DNA of 51,075 nt from Colivivens sp964537205 (lineage in GTDB: Bacteria > Bacteroidota > Bacteroidia > Bacteroidales > Bacteroidaceae), in contig CAZHZH010000007.1 in NCBI GenBank assembly GCA_964537205.1, forward strand, positions 1 to 51,075, read 5' to 3'. The position numbers and the translations under genes are program-made. The notes beneath the pieces are model-generated. The model worked only from the letters and a program-made list of their open reading frames with translations, was not told the DNA's origin and searched no databases. Positions 26,625 through 35,402 of the stretch are shown here, piece after piece (within the stretch, counting starts at the first letter, position 1; each line of letters begins with the position of its first letter).

Positions 26625-27863
26625 TTAAAGCTGTTCTTCTGATTCATAGTGCTGGAAAAGAAAGTCATTGTAAGGATATTTTTGCACGTGCAGCTCCCTT
26701 ATCTTCTTATATGCGAGTTCTTTGAATTCTTTGATGTTCTCACCTGTTTTTGCGGAGATGAAGAAGCAGTTGTCGTTCATTTTCGCCATCCATGTCTCCA
26801 TCAGTTCGTCTAACGATATGTTTTCCTTTGTCTTGGGAGTAAGGTCGTCAGCGTCTTTAGGAGTCCACGTATAAGCGTCAATCTTGTTGAATACCAATAT
26901 AGTCGGCTTGTTGCTTGCGCCGATTTCGGCAAGTGTTTGCTCTACCACGCGTATTTGTTCCTCAAAGTCTGGGTGCGAGATATCGACCAGGTGTATTAGT
27001 AAGTCGGCTTCGCGCACTTCGTCTAAAGTTGATTTGAAGGAGTCGACGAGGTCTGTAGGCAGCTTGCGGATAAAGCCTACGGTGTCGCTGAGCAGGAATG
27101 GCAGATTGTCGATTATTACTTTGCGGACGGTTGTGTCGAGAGTGGCGAACAATTTGTTTTCTGCGAACACGTCGCTTTTTGACAATAGGTTCATCAATGT
27201 TGATTTGCCTACATTGGTATATCCCACGAGAGCCACGCGTATGAGGCGTCCCCGGTTTTTACGCTGTGTGGTTTTTTGTGTGTCTATCTCTTTGAGGCGT
27301 TGTTTAAGGAGCGACATGCGGTTCCTTATGATGCGTTGGTCCATCTCAAGCTGGGTTTCGCCAGGTCCTCGCAGCCCGACGCTTCCTCCGCGCTGCCGTT
27401 CAAGGTGGGTCCACAAACGAGTCAGCCTTGGCAGCATATACTTGTATTGGGCCAGTTCCACCTGCGTCTTTGCTGTGGCGGTCTTTGCCCTCATGGCGAA
27501 GATGTCCAGAATCAGCGATGTGCGGTCGAGTATCTTTACTTGCAATTCTTTCTCTATGTTGCGTATCTGTTTGGCGCTTAGCTCGTCGTCAAATATCACC
27601 ATGCCGAGCTCGCGACCCTCGTCCTCTTCCGATTGTATGAAGTCACGTATCTCAGCTAATTTCCCACTGCCGACATAGGTCACGCTGTTGGGACCGTTCA
27701 CCTTTTGTGTGAATCTCTTGATGACTTTTGCGCCTGCCGTGTCGGCAAGAAACTCAAGCTCGTCAAGATATTCCGTTGTCTTTCTCTCACCCTGATAGGG
27801 AGTGATGAGCCCCACTATGGCGGCGGTTTCTTCTTTTGCTTCTGTTATAACGAATTCTTTCAT
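26625..27863 (-). CDS. hflX: GTPase HflX
   Basis: Ribosome-associated GTPase that splits stalled or stress-inactivated 70S ribosomes. The 412 residues contain the HflX N-terminal domain with 'GSGKLAEIRDFI' (66-77), the Gly-rich linker 'RGGSVGLRGPGETQLE' (158-173), and a GTPase domain with G1 GYTNVGKS (214-221), G3 'DTVGFIRKLPTDLV', G4 'NKID' and G5 'ISAKTGE'. All motifs are intact. It heads a two-gene unit with DUF4954 and is divergent from the polyphosphate-polymerase operon. A -7 TATCTTTG lies about 25-30 bases upstream of the start. Confidence 0.96.
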   Translation of the reverse strand: MKEFVITEAKEETAAIVGLITPYQGERKTTEYLDELEFLADTAGAKVIKRFTQKVNGPNSVTYVGSGKLAEIRDFIQSEEDEGRELGMVIFDDELSAKQIRNIEKELQVKILDRTSLILDIFAMRAKTATAKTQVELAQYKYMLPRLTRLWTHLERQRGGSVGLRGPGETQLEMDQRIIRNRMSLLKQRLKEIDTQKTTQRKNRGRLIRVALVGYTNVGKSTLMNLLSKSDVFAENKLFATLDTTVRKVIIDNLPFLLSDTVGFIRKLPTDLVDSFKSTLDEVREADLLIHLVDISHPDFEEQIRVVEQTLAEIGASNKPTILVFNKIDAYTWTPKDADDLTPKTKENISLDELMETWMAKMNDNCFFISAKTGENIKEFKELAYKKIRELHVQKYPYNDFLFQHYESEEQL

Positions 27864-27885
27864 CAGTAATAATTATAATTGGCAA

Positions 27886-27893
27886 CAAAGATA
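27886..27893 (-). promoter_or_regulatory. Probable -7 element of hflX
   Basis: The minus strand carries TATCTTTG (27893-27886), matching TAnnTTTG, with an expected start site near 27880 and ATG at 27863. No obvious -33 TTTG at the right distance in this A/T-rich stretch. Confidence 0.5.
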
Positions 27894-27955
27894 AAAATAA
27901 TTCAGTTAATAATAAAATAATTGCCCGTATTAAGTGAAAAAAGAAAAAGATAAGG

Positions 27956-27984
27956 TTGTCATTAAAATAAAAAGTGTATATTTG
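27956..27984 (+). promoter_or_regulatory. Bacteroidetes-type promoter of the VTC-DUF4956 operon
   Basis: Plus-strand -33 TTG (27956-27958) and -7 TATATTTG (27977-27984) with an 18-base spacer. Transcription near 27991 gives a leader of about 40 bases. This is the only good promoter before five consecutive plus-strand genes that end at the terminator at 32125. Confidence 0.68.
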
Positions 27985-28030
27985 CAACCGATAGAGCTAT
28001 CATAAGATAACTACGTCCAAACAATACCGG

Positions 28031-28840
28031 ATGATGAGCGAAAAAGACGTAAGAATCCAATCTCTGCTTGATACCCTGCCGCCAATCACATTAGAGCAAA
28101 TGGAATCAATCAGGCTTATGAATCGCCTCGACACAAAATATGTGACGACGAAAAGTAAGCTTATTGAGCTTTTGCAGCTCGTGAAGGACAAGTATTATGT
28201 ACAGACAATAGGAACAATGACCGTCAGTCCTTATCGTACGACGTATTTTGACACCGATGACCACGCAATGTATATGATGCATCACAACAAACGCGCGACA
28301 CGGACAAAGGTGAGAGTGAGGACATATCTGGCAAGTGGCGATTTGACTTATCTTGAGGTGAAGCGGAAAAACAATCATGGCAGAACGAAAAAGAAACGTA
28401 TACAAGTACCTTCACTTGAGGAATCACAAACCACTGTCGGAGCAGAGCAGTTAGTGGAACGTAAGACAGGCATGTCGTTCGCGTCAATGCACCAGGTGGT
28501 TCAGAACTTGTTCGACAGGATAACACTTGTGAACTTTGGCAAGACCGAAAGATTGACGATCGACTACAATATTCGTTTTCATAATTTCGAGACGGGAAGA
28601 GACGCCGACAGCGACCAGTTGGTTGTAATCGAACTGAAACGCGATGGCAACGTGTTCTCTCCTATATGCTCGCTGCTTCGCGACCTGCACATCCATCCGA
28701 CGGGCTTCAGCAAATGCTGCATCGGAATGGTATGGACCGACCCAGGTTTGAAGCATAACAACTTCAAGGCGAAAATACGCAAACTCGAGAAAATCAATAA
28801 TGACGGGCAATACGCAATTACCAAGACTCGAGTCGGATAA
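28031..28840 (+). CDS. VTC-domain polyphosphate polymerase
   Basis: 269-residue protein of the VTC-domain family; in yeast the Vtc4 tunnel domain polymerises ATP gamma-phosphate into polyphosphate. Tunnel-lining basic and metal-binding segments are recognisable: 'NRLDTKYV' (31-38), 'YRTTYFDTDDHAMY', 'KVRVRTY', 'YLEVKRK' (107-113) and near the end 'VVIELKRD'. No membrane segment is present; the next gene encodes a DUF4956 membrane protein, the usual bacterial partner. ATG at 28031 or the adjacent 28034 could be used. Bacterial activity has not been shown from this sequence; substrate and product are inferred from the family. Confidence 0.88.
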   Translation: MMSEKDVRIQSLLDTLPPITLEQMESIRLMNRLDTKYVTTKSKLIELLQLVKDKYYVQTIGTMTVSPYRTTYFDTDDHAMYMMHHNKRATRTKVRVRTYLASGDLTYLEVKRKNNHGRTKKKRIQVPSLEESQTTVGAEQLVERKTGMSFASMHQVVQNLFDRITLVNFGKTERLTIDYNIRFHNFETGRDADSDQLVVIELKRDGNVFSPICSLLRDLHIHPTGFSKCCIGMVWTDPGLKHNNFKAKIRKLEKINNDGQYAITKTRVG

Positions 28841-28880
28841 AACAAAATAGGAATGTAAAATATAATAATGCAATACAGAA

Positions 28881-29588
28881 ATGGAATCATTAACAGACTT
28901 CTTTACACTCATTTCAAGTGACTCAAGCAGAATATTGGACTTGTTGTTCCGCTTGATCATCAACACTCTGTTTACAGTGATAATAGCGCGTGGCTTCTAC
29001 TTCCCAAAGAGTAAGAGGACAGACTTCTTTTTCACGTATGTCCTTGTTGGATTTGGTATCTTTATGCTCATTCATTTGATGGGCGACGCGAAGTTGAAGA
29101 CTGGTATCGCTATGGGGCTTTTCGCCATTTTCTGTATTATGAGGTATAGGACGGAGTCGGTGCCTATTCGTGAGATGACATATTTGTTCCTTGTTATCGC
29201 GCTTGCGGCGATCAACGGTCTTGCGTGGACTGCGGATATTTCCGACAAGCATCCTGAATTCTTCGCTCCCGAACTTACGGCGGTCATAGAATTGCTGGTA
29301 ACAAACATCTTGTTTGTTGTGGCCATTTGGATTGCTGAAGGTGGAAAATGGGTTACGTCTCTGAGTACTAAATATATAAAGTATGACAAGATTGAGTTGA
29401 TTGTGCCTGAAAAGCGTGATGAACTCATTGAAGACTTGAAGAAACGTACAGGATTGAACGTCAAGGATGTCGCAATAGGATCACTTGATTTCTTGAAGGA
29501 CATGGCTCTGATAAAGGTGTATTACACCGATGATGACAATACTGGCAATGATGACATGCTGAGAAAAATGCCAAAGTTGTATGATTAA
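28881..29588 (+). CDS. DUF4956 integral membrane protein
   Basis: 235-residue protein with four hydrophobic segments in its first ~155 residues ('LLFRLIINTLFTVIIARGF', 'YVLVGFGIFMLIHLMG', 'TYLFLVIALAAINGLAW', 'LLVTNILFVVAIWIAEGG') and a soluble ~80-residue C-terminal domain ('YDKIELIVPEKRDELIEDLK...'). This is the DUF4956 layout, a family that commonly sits next to VTC-domain polymerases. By analogy with yeast VTC complexes it could be the membrane platform or channel that receives polymer from the cytosolic enzyme; that is inference. It begins 40 bases after the VTC gene and overlaps the next gene by 8 bases. Confidence 0.88.
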   Translation: MESLTDFFTLISSDSSRILDLLFRLIINTLFTVIIARGFYFPKSKRTDFFFTYVLVGFGIFMLIHLMGDAKLKTGIAMGLFAIFCIMRYRTESVPIREMTYLFLVIALAAINGLAWTADISDKHPEFFAPELTAVIELLVTNILFVVAIWIAEGGKWVTSLSTKYIKYDKIELIVPEKRDELIEDLKKRTGLNVKDVAIGSLDFLKDMALIKVYYTDDDNTGNDDMLRKMPKLYD

Positions 29589-30334
29589 GAAACTGTTGAT
29601 GCTAACTGTCGCCTTGACAGCCGTACAAATGTCCTTCGCGCAGGATGATGATTTTGGATACGAACTCAGTATCGAGGGCGAGAAGAAGATTGCGAAAGGA
29701 CTTAAACTGGAACTCTCGACAAGTATGCGNNNNNNNNNNNNNNNNNNNNNNNNNNNNNNNNNNNNNNNNNNNNNNNNNNNNNNNNNNNNNNNNNNNNNNN
29801 NNNNNNNNNNNNNNNNNNNNNNNNNNNNNTTTCAACAAGAGATGGTCGGTCTCGTTGAAAGAGACATTCAGATACAGCCACTATTGCAAGGCTGATGCCA
29901 CACGTACGAAATGGAGATATGACGAGTACAATAGTTCGTTGAATGATGATGGTACGATCGACTGGATCTTTTCGGAATACATGTATGATGACGACAATTA
30001 TGAGGGAGATGACAATTTGGATGAGGACGGAAACATAATAGGCAAGTACAAGAATACGGACAAGGTGATGAAGGCCGCCAAGGACAGGACGATCCTCTAT
30101 TCACGGCTTACCGTCACATACGACATAAAAGGCTATCCGATAGACTTGTTTGCTACAGTGGACTATGGCTGCGGGCAGAACTACACCGTCAACAAGTGGA
30201 AGTTCATCGGCGGCTATGACTACAAAATCAACAAGCGCAACAAGCTCACACTCTTCTATCGTTACAATACAGAGTCTGACGACGACGAGGAGGGCGGGCA
30301 TCTGGTCGGCCTCGGATACAAGTTTGAATTTTAA
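29581..30334 (+). CDS. DUF2490-like outer-membrane beta-barrel protein (interrupted by assembly gap)
   Basis: Begins with ATG inside the DUF4956 gene (8-base overlap) and a signal peptide 'MIKKLLMLTVALTAVQMSFAQ'-like; mature start 'DDDFGYELSIEGEKKIAKGL'. A 100-N gap spans 29730-29829. The frame after the gap ('FNKRWSVSLKETFRYSHYC' to '...GHLVGLGYKFEF') differs by one base from the frame before, so I join the two as one gene across a gap of unknown true size. Alternating strands and the terminal Phe ('YKFEF') indicate a small beta-barrel of the DUF2490 kind. It would supply the outer-membrane component of this operon. Confidence 0.7.
29730..29829. other. Assembly gap (100 N) inside the DUF2490-like gene
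   Basis: 100 N placeholder. Reading frames on its two sides are out of phase by one, so the real gap is not 100 bases. Confidence 0.97.
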
Positions 30335-30386
30335 TTGAACGCATAATAAAAACAAATAAGATAAAAACAATAAATACTTTCAGTAT

Positions 30387-30788
30387 ATGAAAAGACTTAT
30401 CACAATGTCTATTGCTCTTGTTATGAGCATGGTAATGTTGGCTGATGATGGAGATTACAGCCTGTACATCGCCGCTGAAACAACTACAAGCCACAAACTG
30501 TCGACAATCCAAAAACTCACGTTCGAGAATGGAAACGTTGTGGTTAACCTTAAGGACGGAACAAAGGAATCTACTGCCATTAGCGCTGTAAGTAAAATGT
30601 ACTTCGGTATTGCGACTTATGTCGCACAAGACGTTAATAAAGATGGCTTGGTGGATACACAAGACGTCCTTGCCGTTTATGCCGGCATGGAATCGGGGGA
30701 GACCGACGGACTTGATGTAAACGAAGACGGCAATGTGGATACACAGGATGTACTCAATATCTATGACTACATGCAAAGCAACGAATAA
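30387..30788 (+). CDS. Small secreted dockerin-like protein
   Basis: 133-residue exported protein: signal peptide (MKRLITMSIALVMSMVMLA), then a short N-terminal module ending in 'ISAVSKMYF' that resembles the 'IDSITF' module of many Prevotella secreted proteins, and a C-terminal pair of type I dockerin-like calcium loops, 'DVNKDGLVDTQDVLAVYAGM' (82-101) and 'DVNEDGNVDTQDVLNIYDYM' (110-129). Each has the EF-hand-like DxNxDGxxDxxD ligands. In cellulosomes a dockerin pair docks an enzyme to a cohesin; here there is no catalytic domain, so the protein looks like a bare docking or adaptor unit. It precedes the carbohydrate-binding beta-helix gene by 33 bases. A cohesin-like protein is encoded at 6578. 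Confidence 0.82.
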   Translation: MKRLITMSIALVMSMVMLADDGDYSLYIAAETTTSHKLSTIQKLTFENGNVVVNLKDGTKESTAISAVSKMYFGIATYVAQDVNKDGLVDTQDVLAVYAGMESGETDGLDVNEDGNVDTQDVLNIYDYMQSNE

Positions 30789-30821
30789 TCACAGGAGTCA
30801 CGCCACAAATACTTACATGAT

Positions 30822-32102
30822 ATGAGAAAGATAATAGCATGTCTAATCTGCATGGCGGGCATTTTCATGCCTGCGCATGCTCAAATATATGTTTGTGACA
30901 ACTTCTCCTATGATACGTTCGATGCGGCTACTGTCGGTGACATCACATTCTCTGCCGACGGCTCTTCTGTGACTATCGGCGGGGAGACTTATGATGTTGA
31001 CGATATTGACAGCATCACCTTCACGGAACCACAGTTCCCCGTAATCGACATCGTATACAGCGGAACTACCGCTTCTGTCACAATACCGTCGAGTGTGAGC
31101 GGAGTGACATGTTCGAGCGGAACCAGCTCGAATGTCGTGCTGACTTCAACGAACACTACTACCGAATTCTTGTACCGCGTGTCCGGCAGCTCTTCCAATG
31201 GCTCGCTTACAATTAACGGTGAATACAAGCTGTCGTTGATGCTGGCAGGTGTACAGCTCACGAGTGGTACGGGAGCCGCCATTGACATTGAATGCGGCAA
31301 ACGTATCGATGTCCTTCTGCAAGAAGGCACGACCAATACGCTGTCGGATTATGCCGGTGGTACTCAAAAAGCGGCGTTCTACACGAAAGGACACGCAGAA
31401 TTCAAGGGAGGTGGTACTCTCAATGTGACTGGCAATGCAAAACACGCGATTTGCGCAAAAGAGTACCTCACCATTAAAGCGTCGGTCGGAACCATCAACA
31501 TCCTGGGCGCAGAGAACGATGGAATTCATTGCGGTGAAGGCAAGGCGGGTGACGAGGACAATTACTTTCAAATGAATGGAGGTACGCTCAATATCTCTGG
31601 ATGTGGAAGTGATTGCATCGATTCCGATGATTATGGTTGCATTAAGATTAAAGGAGGTACGCTGGTTATGACAATGACGCAGGAAGATGGCGCGGGACTA
31701 AAGGCCGACAGTATTTTGACTATCAATGGCGGTTCGATCAGCTTTGATGTGCAAGGTGCTGAGTCGGAGGCTATACGTTGTTCATATAATGCGTATTTTA
31801 ATGGTGGAACGATAACAGGGAATGTGACAGCCAACGGAGCACGAGGAATAAGAGGCAAGAGAGTCACTAAACTTACCGGCACGGTGCTGAGAGGCGGCAA
31901 CTTGTATTTCAACGGGACAGACGTTACGTTGACAGCAAGTGGCGGAACATCTGACGGTACGAAATGTTTCGGAATAAAGGCGGACAACATCCTGACGCAG
32001 ACAGCCGGCAGTATAACGGTCACTGTTTCAAATAGTGCCACTGGAATTCAGGGCGGAACCGAAAATTGGAATGGTGGAACTCATAATGTGATAGAGAACT
32101 AA
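30822..32102 (+). CDS. Secreted carbohydrate-binding beta-helix protein (Cthe_2159 family)
   Basis: 426 residues with a signal peptide (IIACLICMAGIFMPAHA), an N-terminal 'VDDIDSITFTEP' module and a long repetitive body with Gly/Asn/Asp-rich turns ('LTINGEYKLSLMLAGVQLTS', 'INILGAENDGIHCGEG', 'LNISGCGSDCIDSDDYG', 'LTINGGSISFDVQG'). This is the Cthe_2159-type right-handed beta-helix ('carbohydrate-binding domain', PF14262); the Clostridium thermocellum member binds acidic polysaccharide such as polygalacturonate and calcium. Acidic 'ENDGIH', 'GSDCIDSDD', 'EDGAGLKAD', 'ESEAI' steps are the likely Ca sites. Last gene of the VTC operon, terminated at 32125. No polysaccharide-lyase catalytic site is evident. 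Confidence 0.85.
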   Translation: MRKIIACLICMAGIFMPAHAQIYVCDNFSYDTFDAATVGDITFSADGSSVTIGGETYDVDDIDSITFTEPQFPVIDIVYSGTTASVTIPSSVSGVTCSSGTSSNVVLTSTNTTTEFLYRVSGSSSNGSLTINGEYKLSLMLAGVQLTSGTGAAIDIECGKRIDVLLQEGTTNTLSDYAGGTQKAAFYTKGHAEFKGGGTLNVTGNAKHAICAKEYLTIKASVGTINILGAENDGIHCGEGKAGDEDNYFQMNGGTLNISGCGSDCIDSDDYGCIKIKGGTLVMTMTQEDGAGLKADSILTINGGSISFDVQGAESEAIRCSYNAYFNGGTITGNVTANGARGIRGKRVTKLTGTVLRGGNLYFNGTDVTLTASGGTSDGTKCFGIKADNILTQTAGSITVTVSNSATGIQGGTENWNGGTHNVIEN

Positions 32103-32124
32103 TAAATAATTAATTAATAATGGT

Positions 32125-32163
32125 ACAGGCTGTTTGGTCTCAAGACGATACAGCCTGTTTCTT
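32125..32163 (+). terminator. Terminator of the VTC-DUF4956 operon
   Basis: ACAGGCTGT (32125-32133) and ACAGCCTGT (32150-32158) are perfect complements around a 16-base loop, followed by TTTCTT. It lies 22 bases past the beta-helix stop and separates this operon from pyrH. Confidence 0.82.
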
Positions 32164-32183
32164 AACTTATAAATAAGTAACAG

Positions 32184-32894
32184 ATGCCAAGATTTAAAAG
32201 AATACTGCTTAAGTTAAGTGGGGAAAGTCTGATGGGGCGGCAAAAGTACGGAATTGACGTACAACGGCTGAACGACTATGCGTCGCAAATAAAGGAAGTG
32301 CACGACATGGGCGTTCAGATCGGTATCGTTATCGGTGGAGGAAACATATTCCGTGGACTGAGCGGAGCCAGCAAAGGTTTTGACCGTGTGAAGGGAGACC
32401 AAATGGGAATGTGCGCGACAGTAATCAACTCACTCGCACTGAGCAGCGCTCTTGGAGCAATTGGATGCAAGAGCCGTGTGCTTACGGCAATACGTATGGA
32501 GCCTATAGGCGAATTCTATACAAAGTGGAAGGCAATAGAAGCGATGGAGAATGGTGAAGTAGCCATCTTCTCTGCGGGAACGGGCAATCCTTATTTCACT
32601 ACGGATACGGGAAGCAGCTTGCGCGCTATTGAAATTGAGGCTGATATAATGTTGAAGGGTACTCGTGTTGATGGTGTCTATACGGCTGACCCCGAGAAGG
32701 ATCCAACAGCCAAGAAGTTTGTAGAAATAACGTTTGACGAGATATACAATAGAAATCTCCGGGTGATGGACCTCACAGCGACCACCATGTGTAAGGAAAA
32801 CGGCCTGCCAATATATGTATTCAACATGGATATAATGGGCAACCTGAAGAAAGTCATGGATGGTGAGGACATCGGCACGTTAGTACATAATTAA
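32184..32894 (+). CDS. pyrH: UMP kinase
   Basis: Phosphorylates UMP to UDP with ATP, an essential pyrimidine step. The 236 residues show the amino-acid-kinase fold: 'RILLKLSGESLMG' at the start, 'IGIVIGGGNIFRG' (46-58), 'DQMGMCATVINSLALSSAL' and 'GTGNPYFTTDTGSSLRAIE'. Length and motifs are typical. It is followed by metG after 18 bases, on the same strand, so the two are probably cotranscribed. Confidence 0.97.
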   Translation: MPRFKRILLKLSGESLMGRQKYGIDVQRLNDYASQIKEVHDMGVQIGIVIGGGNIFRGLSGASKGFDRVKGDQMGMCATVINSLALSSALGAIGCKSRVLTAIRMEPIGEFYTKWKAIEAMENGEVAIFSAGTGNPYFTTDTGSSLRAIEIEADIMLKGTRVDGVYTADPEKDPTAKKFVEITFDEIYNRNLRVMDLTATTMCKENGLPIYVFNMDIMGNLKKVMDGEDIGTLVHN

Positions 32895-32912
32895 TAATCA
32901 AACAAAAAGAGT

Positions 32913-34970
32913 ATGAAGCAATATAAAAGAACACTTGTTACATCTGCGCTTCCTTATGCGAATGGTCCGGTGCATATCGGACATCTCGCCGGTGTGTACG
33001 TGCCGGCCGACATCTACGTACGTTATCTCAGGTTGCGTGGTCGTGACGTCCTTTTTGTGGGAGGAAGCGACGAACACGGAGTGCCTGTGACAATACGCGC
33101 GCGCAAGGAGGGATGCACGCCTCAAGATGTTGTCGATCGTTACCACAACATTATAAAGAAATCATTTGAGGACTTTGGAATATCTTTTGATATTTATTCG
33201 CGAACAACATCGAAAATCCACCATAAGTTTGCATCCGACTTCTTCCGCAAACTATATGATGACGGAAAGTTTGTTGAGATAGAAAGCTCCCAGTTTTACG
33301 ATGAAAAGGAACACGCGTTCCTGACCGACAGATATATCAAGGGAGAGTGTCCGCACTGTCACAACAAAGAGGCTTATGGCGATGAATGTGATAAATGCGG
33401 CTCCATGTTGTCGCCAGACGAACTTATCAATCCATATAACGCCTTGACTGGAAATCCTCTCGACAAACGGCGCACCAAGCATTGGTATCTGCCTCTCGAC
33501 CAATATCAGCCATGGCTCGAAAAGTGGATTCTTCAGGATCATAAAGAGTGGCGGCCTAATGTATACGGGCAGTGCAAGAGCTGGTTGGACGGTGGTCTTA
33601 AACCGCGTGCCGTGACACGAGACCTTGATTGGGGAATACCAGTGCCAATCGAAGGAGCGGAAGGCAAGGTTATTTACGTGTGGTTCGACGCTCCTATTGG
33701 CTACATTAGCAATACCAAGGAATTATGCGATGCCAACCCGGAGAAATACGGCACATGGCAACAGTGGTGGCAGGACGATGATTGCCGTTTGATACATTTT
33801 ATTGGGAAAGACAATATAGTGTTCCATTGTATCGTGTTCCCGTCAATGCTCAAGGCTCATGGTGACTATATTTTGCCCGACAACGTTCCGGCAAACGAGT
33901 TCCTTAATCTTGAAGGCAATAAAATCTCAACGTCAAAAAATTATGCGGTCTGGCTCAATGAGTATCTTGAGGAAATGCCTAACCGTCAGGACGAGTTGCG
34001 CTATGTGCTTACTGCAAACGCTCCTGAGACAAAGGACAACGACTTCACTTGGAGTGACTTCCAGGCGCGTTGCAATAACGAACTTGTCGCCGTATACGGA
34101 AACTTCGTGAACAGGGCGTTGCAACTGACACAGAAATACTACAATGGCATAGTCCCTGAATGCGGCGAACTGACCGAGGTTGACAAGTCGACATTGGCTG
34201 AATTCGCACAAGTGAAAGACAAAGTGGAGACTTTGCTTGAAGATTTCAGATTCCGAGACGCTCAGAAAGAGGCGATGAACCTTGCGCGCATTGGCAATAA
34301 ATATATTGCTGATGAAGAGCCTTGGAAGGTGATAAAGACTGATCCTGAACGTGTAAAGACCGTCATATATATTTCATTGCAACTGACTGCGAATCTTTCC
34401 ATCGTGTTCGAACCGTTCTTGCCGTTCTCGTCCGTGCGCCTGCGCAGTATGCTGGCAATCGACAAGTTTAGTTGGGACGATCTGGGTTCCGACGGCATAC
34501 TGCCTGCTGGCAAGCAGCTTAATAAGCCGTCATTGCTCTTCTCCAAGATCGAAGATGACGTGATAAAGTTTCAGACCGATAAACTGGCTGCGACAATCAA
34601 GGCTAACGAGGCGATGAACGCTAAGGCTCAGCCTGTCAAAGATACAGTCACAATTGACGACTTCTCAAAACTTGACATCCGTGTCGGTACGATACTTGAA
34701 TGTGAGAAGGTTCCTAAGATGAAGAAGCTGCTTAAGTTCCTTATTGATGACGGACTTGAGAAACGAACCATTGTATCTGGCATAGCGCAGTGGTATGAGC
34801 CAGAGCAATTGAAAGGGAAGCAGGTATTGTTTATCGCCAACCTTGCGCCGCGGCAGTTCAAAAACGGACTGGTGAGTGAGGGCATGATTCTTAGTGCGGA
34901 AAACTACGACGGGTCTGTCAGTGTAACTACTGTTGAACACGAGGTTAAGCCGGGAAGTCAGGTGAGTTGA
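32913..34970 (+). CDS. metG: Methionyl-tRNA synthetase
   Basis: Charges tRNA(Met). The 685-residue protein has class I motifs: HIGH as 'VHIGHLAG', KMSKS as 'KISTSKN', the zinc knuckle 'CPHCHNKEAYGDECDKCG' (CxxC-x9-CxxC), and a C-terminal OB-fold tRNA-binding domain ('DFSKLDIRVGTILECEKVP', about 575-685) for dimerisation and tRNA binding. It follows pyrH by 18 bases and ends at a hairpin terminator at 35018. Confidence 0.97.
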   Translation: MKQYKRTLVTSALPYANGPVHIGHLAGVYVPADIYVRYLRLRGRDVLFVGGSDEHGVPVTIRARKEGCTPQDVVDRYHNIIKKSFEDFGISFDIYSRTTSKIHHKFASDFFRKLYDDGKFVEIESSQFYDEKEHAFLTDRYIKGECPHCHNKEAYGDECDKCGSMLSPDELINPYNALTGNPLDKRRTKHWYLPLDQYQPWLEKWILQDHKEWRPNVYGQCKSWLDGGLKPRAVTRDLDWGIPVPIEGAEGKVIYVWFDAPIGYISNTKELCDANPEKYGTWQQWWQDDDCRLIHFIGKDNIVFHCIVFPSMLKAHGDYILPDNVPANEFLNLEGNKISTSKNYAVWLNEYLEEMPNRQDELRYVLTANAPETKDNDFTWSDFQARCNNELVAVYGNFVNRALQLTQKYYNGIVPECGELTEVDKSTLAEFAQVKDKVETLLEDFRFRDAQKEAMNLARIGNKYIADEEPWKVIKTDPERVKTVIYISLQLTANLSIVFEPFLPFSSVRLRSMLAIDKFSWDDLGSDGILPAGKQLNKPSLLFSKIEDDVIKFQTDKLAATIKANEAMNAKAQPVKDTVTIDDFSKLDIRVGTILECEKVPKMKKLLKFLIDDGLEKRTIVSGIAQWYEPEQLKGKQVLFIANLAPRQFKNGLVSEGMILSAENYDGSVSVTTVEHEVKPGSQVS

Positions 34971-35017
34971 CCTATATTACTAACCTTTTTTTTTCATGTA
35001 AATTTCTTTGGTTTGAT

Positions 35018-35061
35018 GGTGTGTCGTTCTGTTTTATAGAGCGGCACACCTTATTATATAT
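35018..35061 (+). terminator. Terminator after metG
   Basis: GGTGTGTCGTTCT (35018-35030) pairs with AGAGCGGCACACC (35038-35050) over 13 positions with two G-U wobbles and a 7-base loop, followed by TTATTATATATATA. It lies about 47 bases past the metG stop. Confidence 0.75.
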
Positions 35062-35171
35062 ATACATTCTTTGGCAGATGCGGCAAGCATGAAGATGTGT
35101 TCCCGAATTGGCTGGCCTGTCGGCTCAATACGTGCCAGATTAACAATTAGTCTATTCGTGTTGCTTGTGTC

Positions 35172-35315
35172 TGTAAATCAGTGTGGTATATGGATGGGCA
35201 AACGAATGACCTATGGTTGGGCAAACATAGGTGCTGTGGATGGGCAAACACAGGGTGTATGAATGGGCGAACACAGGTCATTCGTTTGCCCAACCATAGA
35301 ACTTGTTGATTTACA
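35172..35315. repeat. 23-base-period tandem repeat enclosed in inverted repeats
   Basis: Four cores GGGCAAAC at 35196, 35219, 35242 and 35265 (the last GGGCGAAC) recur at exactly 23 bases, with partly related 15-base spacers. An inverted copy GTTTGCCC follows at 35284-35291, and AGGTCATTCGTTTGCCC (35275-35291) is the reverse complement of 35196-35212. An outer pair TGTAAATCA (35172-35180)/TGATTTACA (35307-35315) closes the structure. It lies between the metG terminator and the thioesterase promoter; no gene is credible here. Confidence 0.8.
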
Positions 35316-35402
35316 ACGAGTAATTCCATTGATTTTTTTGTTGGCTCACACATGCTATGCGCCACATTTATATGACTTATCTTACAAAAATGAGTCGAAC
35401 CG

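Noticed and set aside
35196..35291. Possible CRISPR array
   Set aside because: Repeat core is only 8 bases with 15-base partly similar spacers, one inverted unit, and no cas genes in the window.
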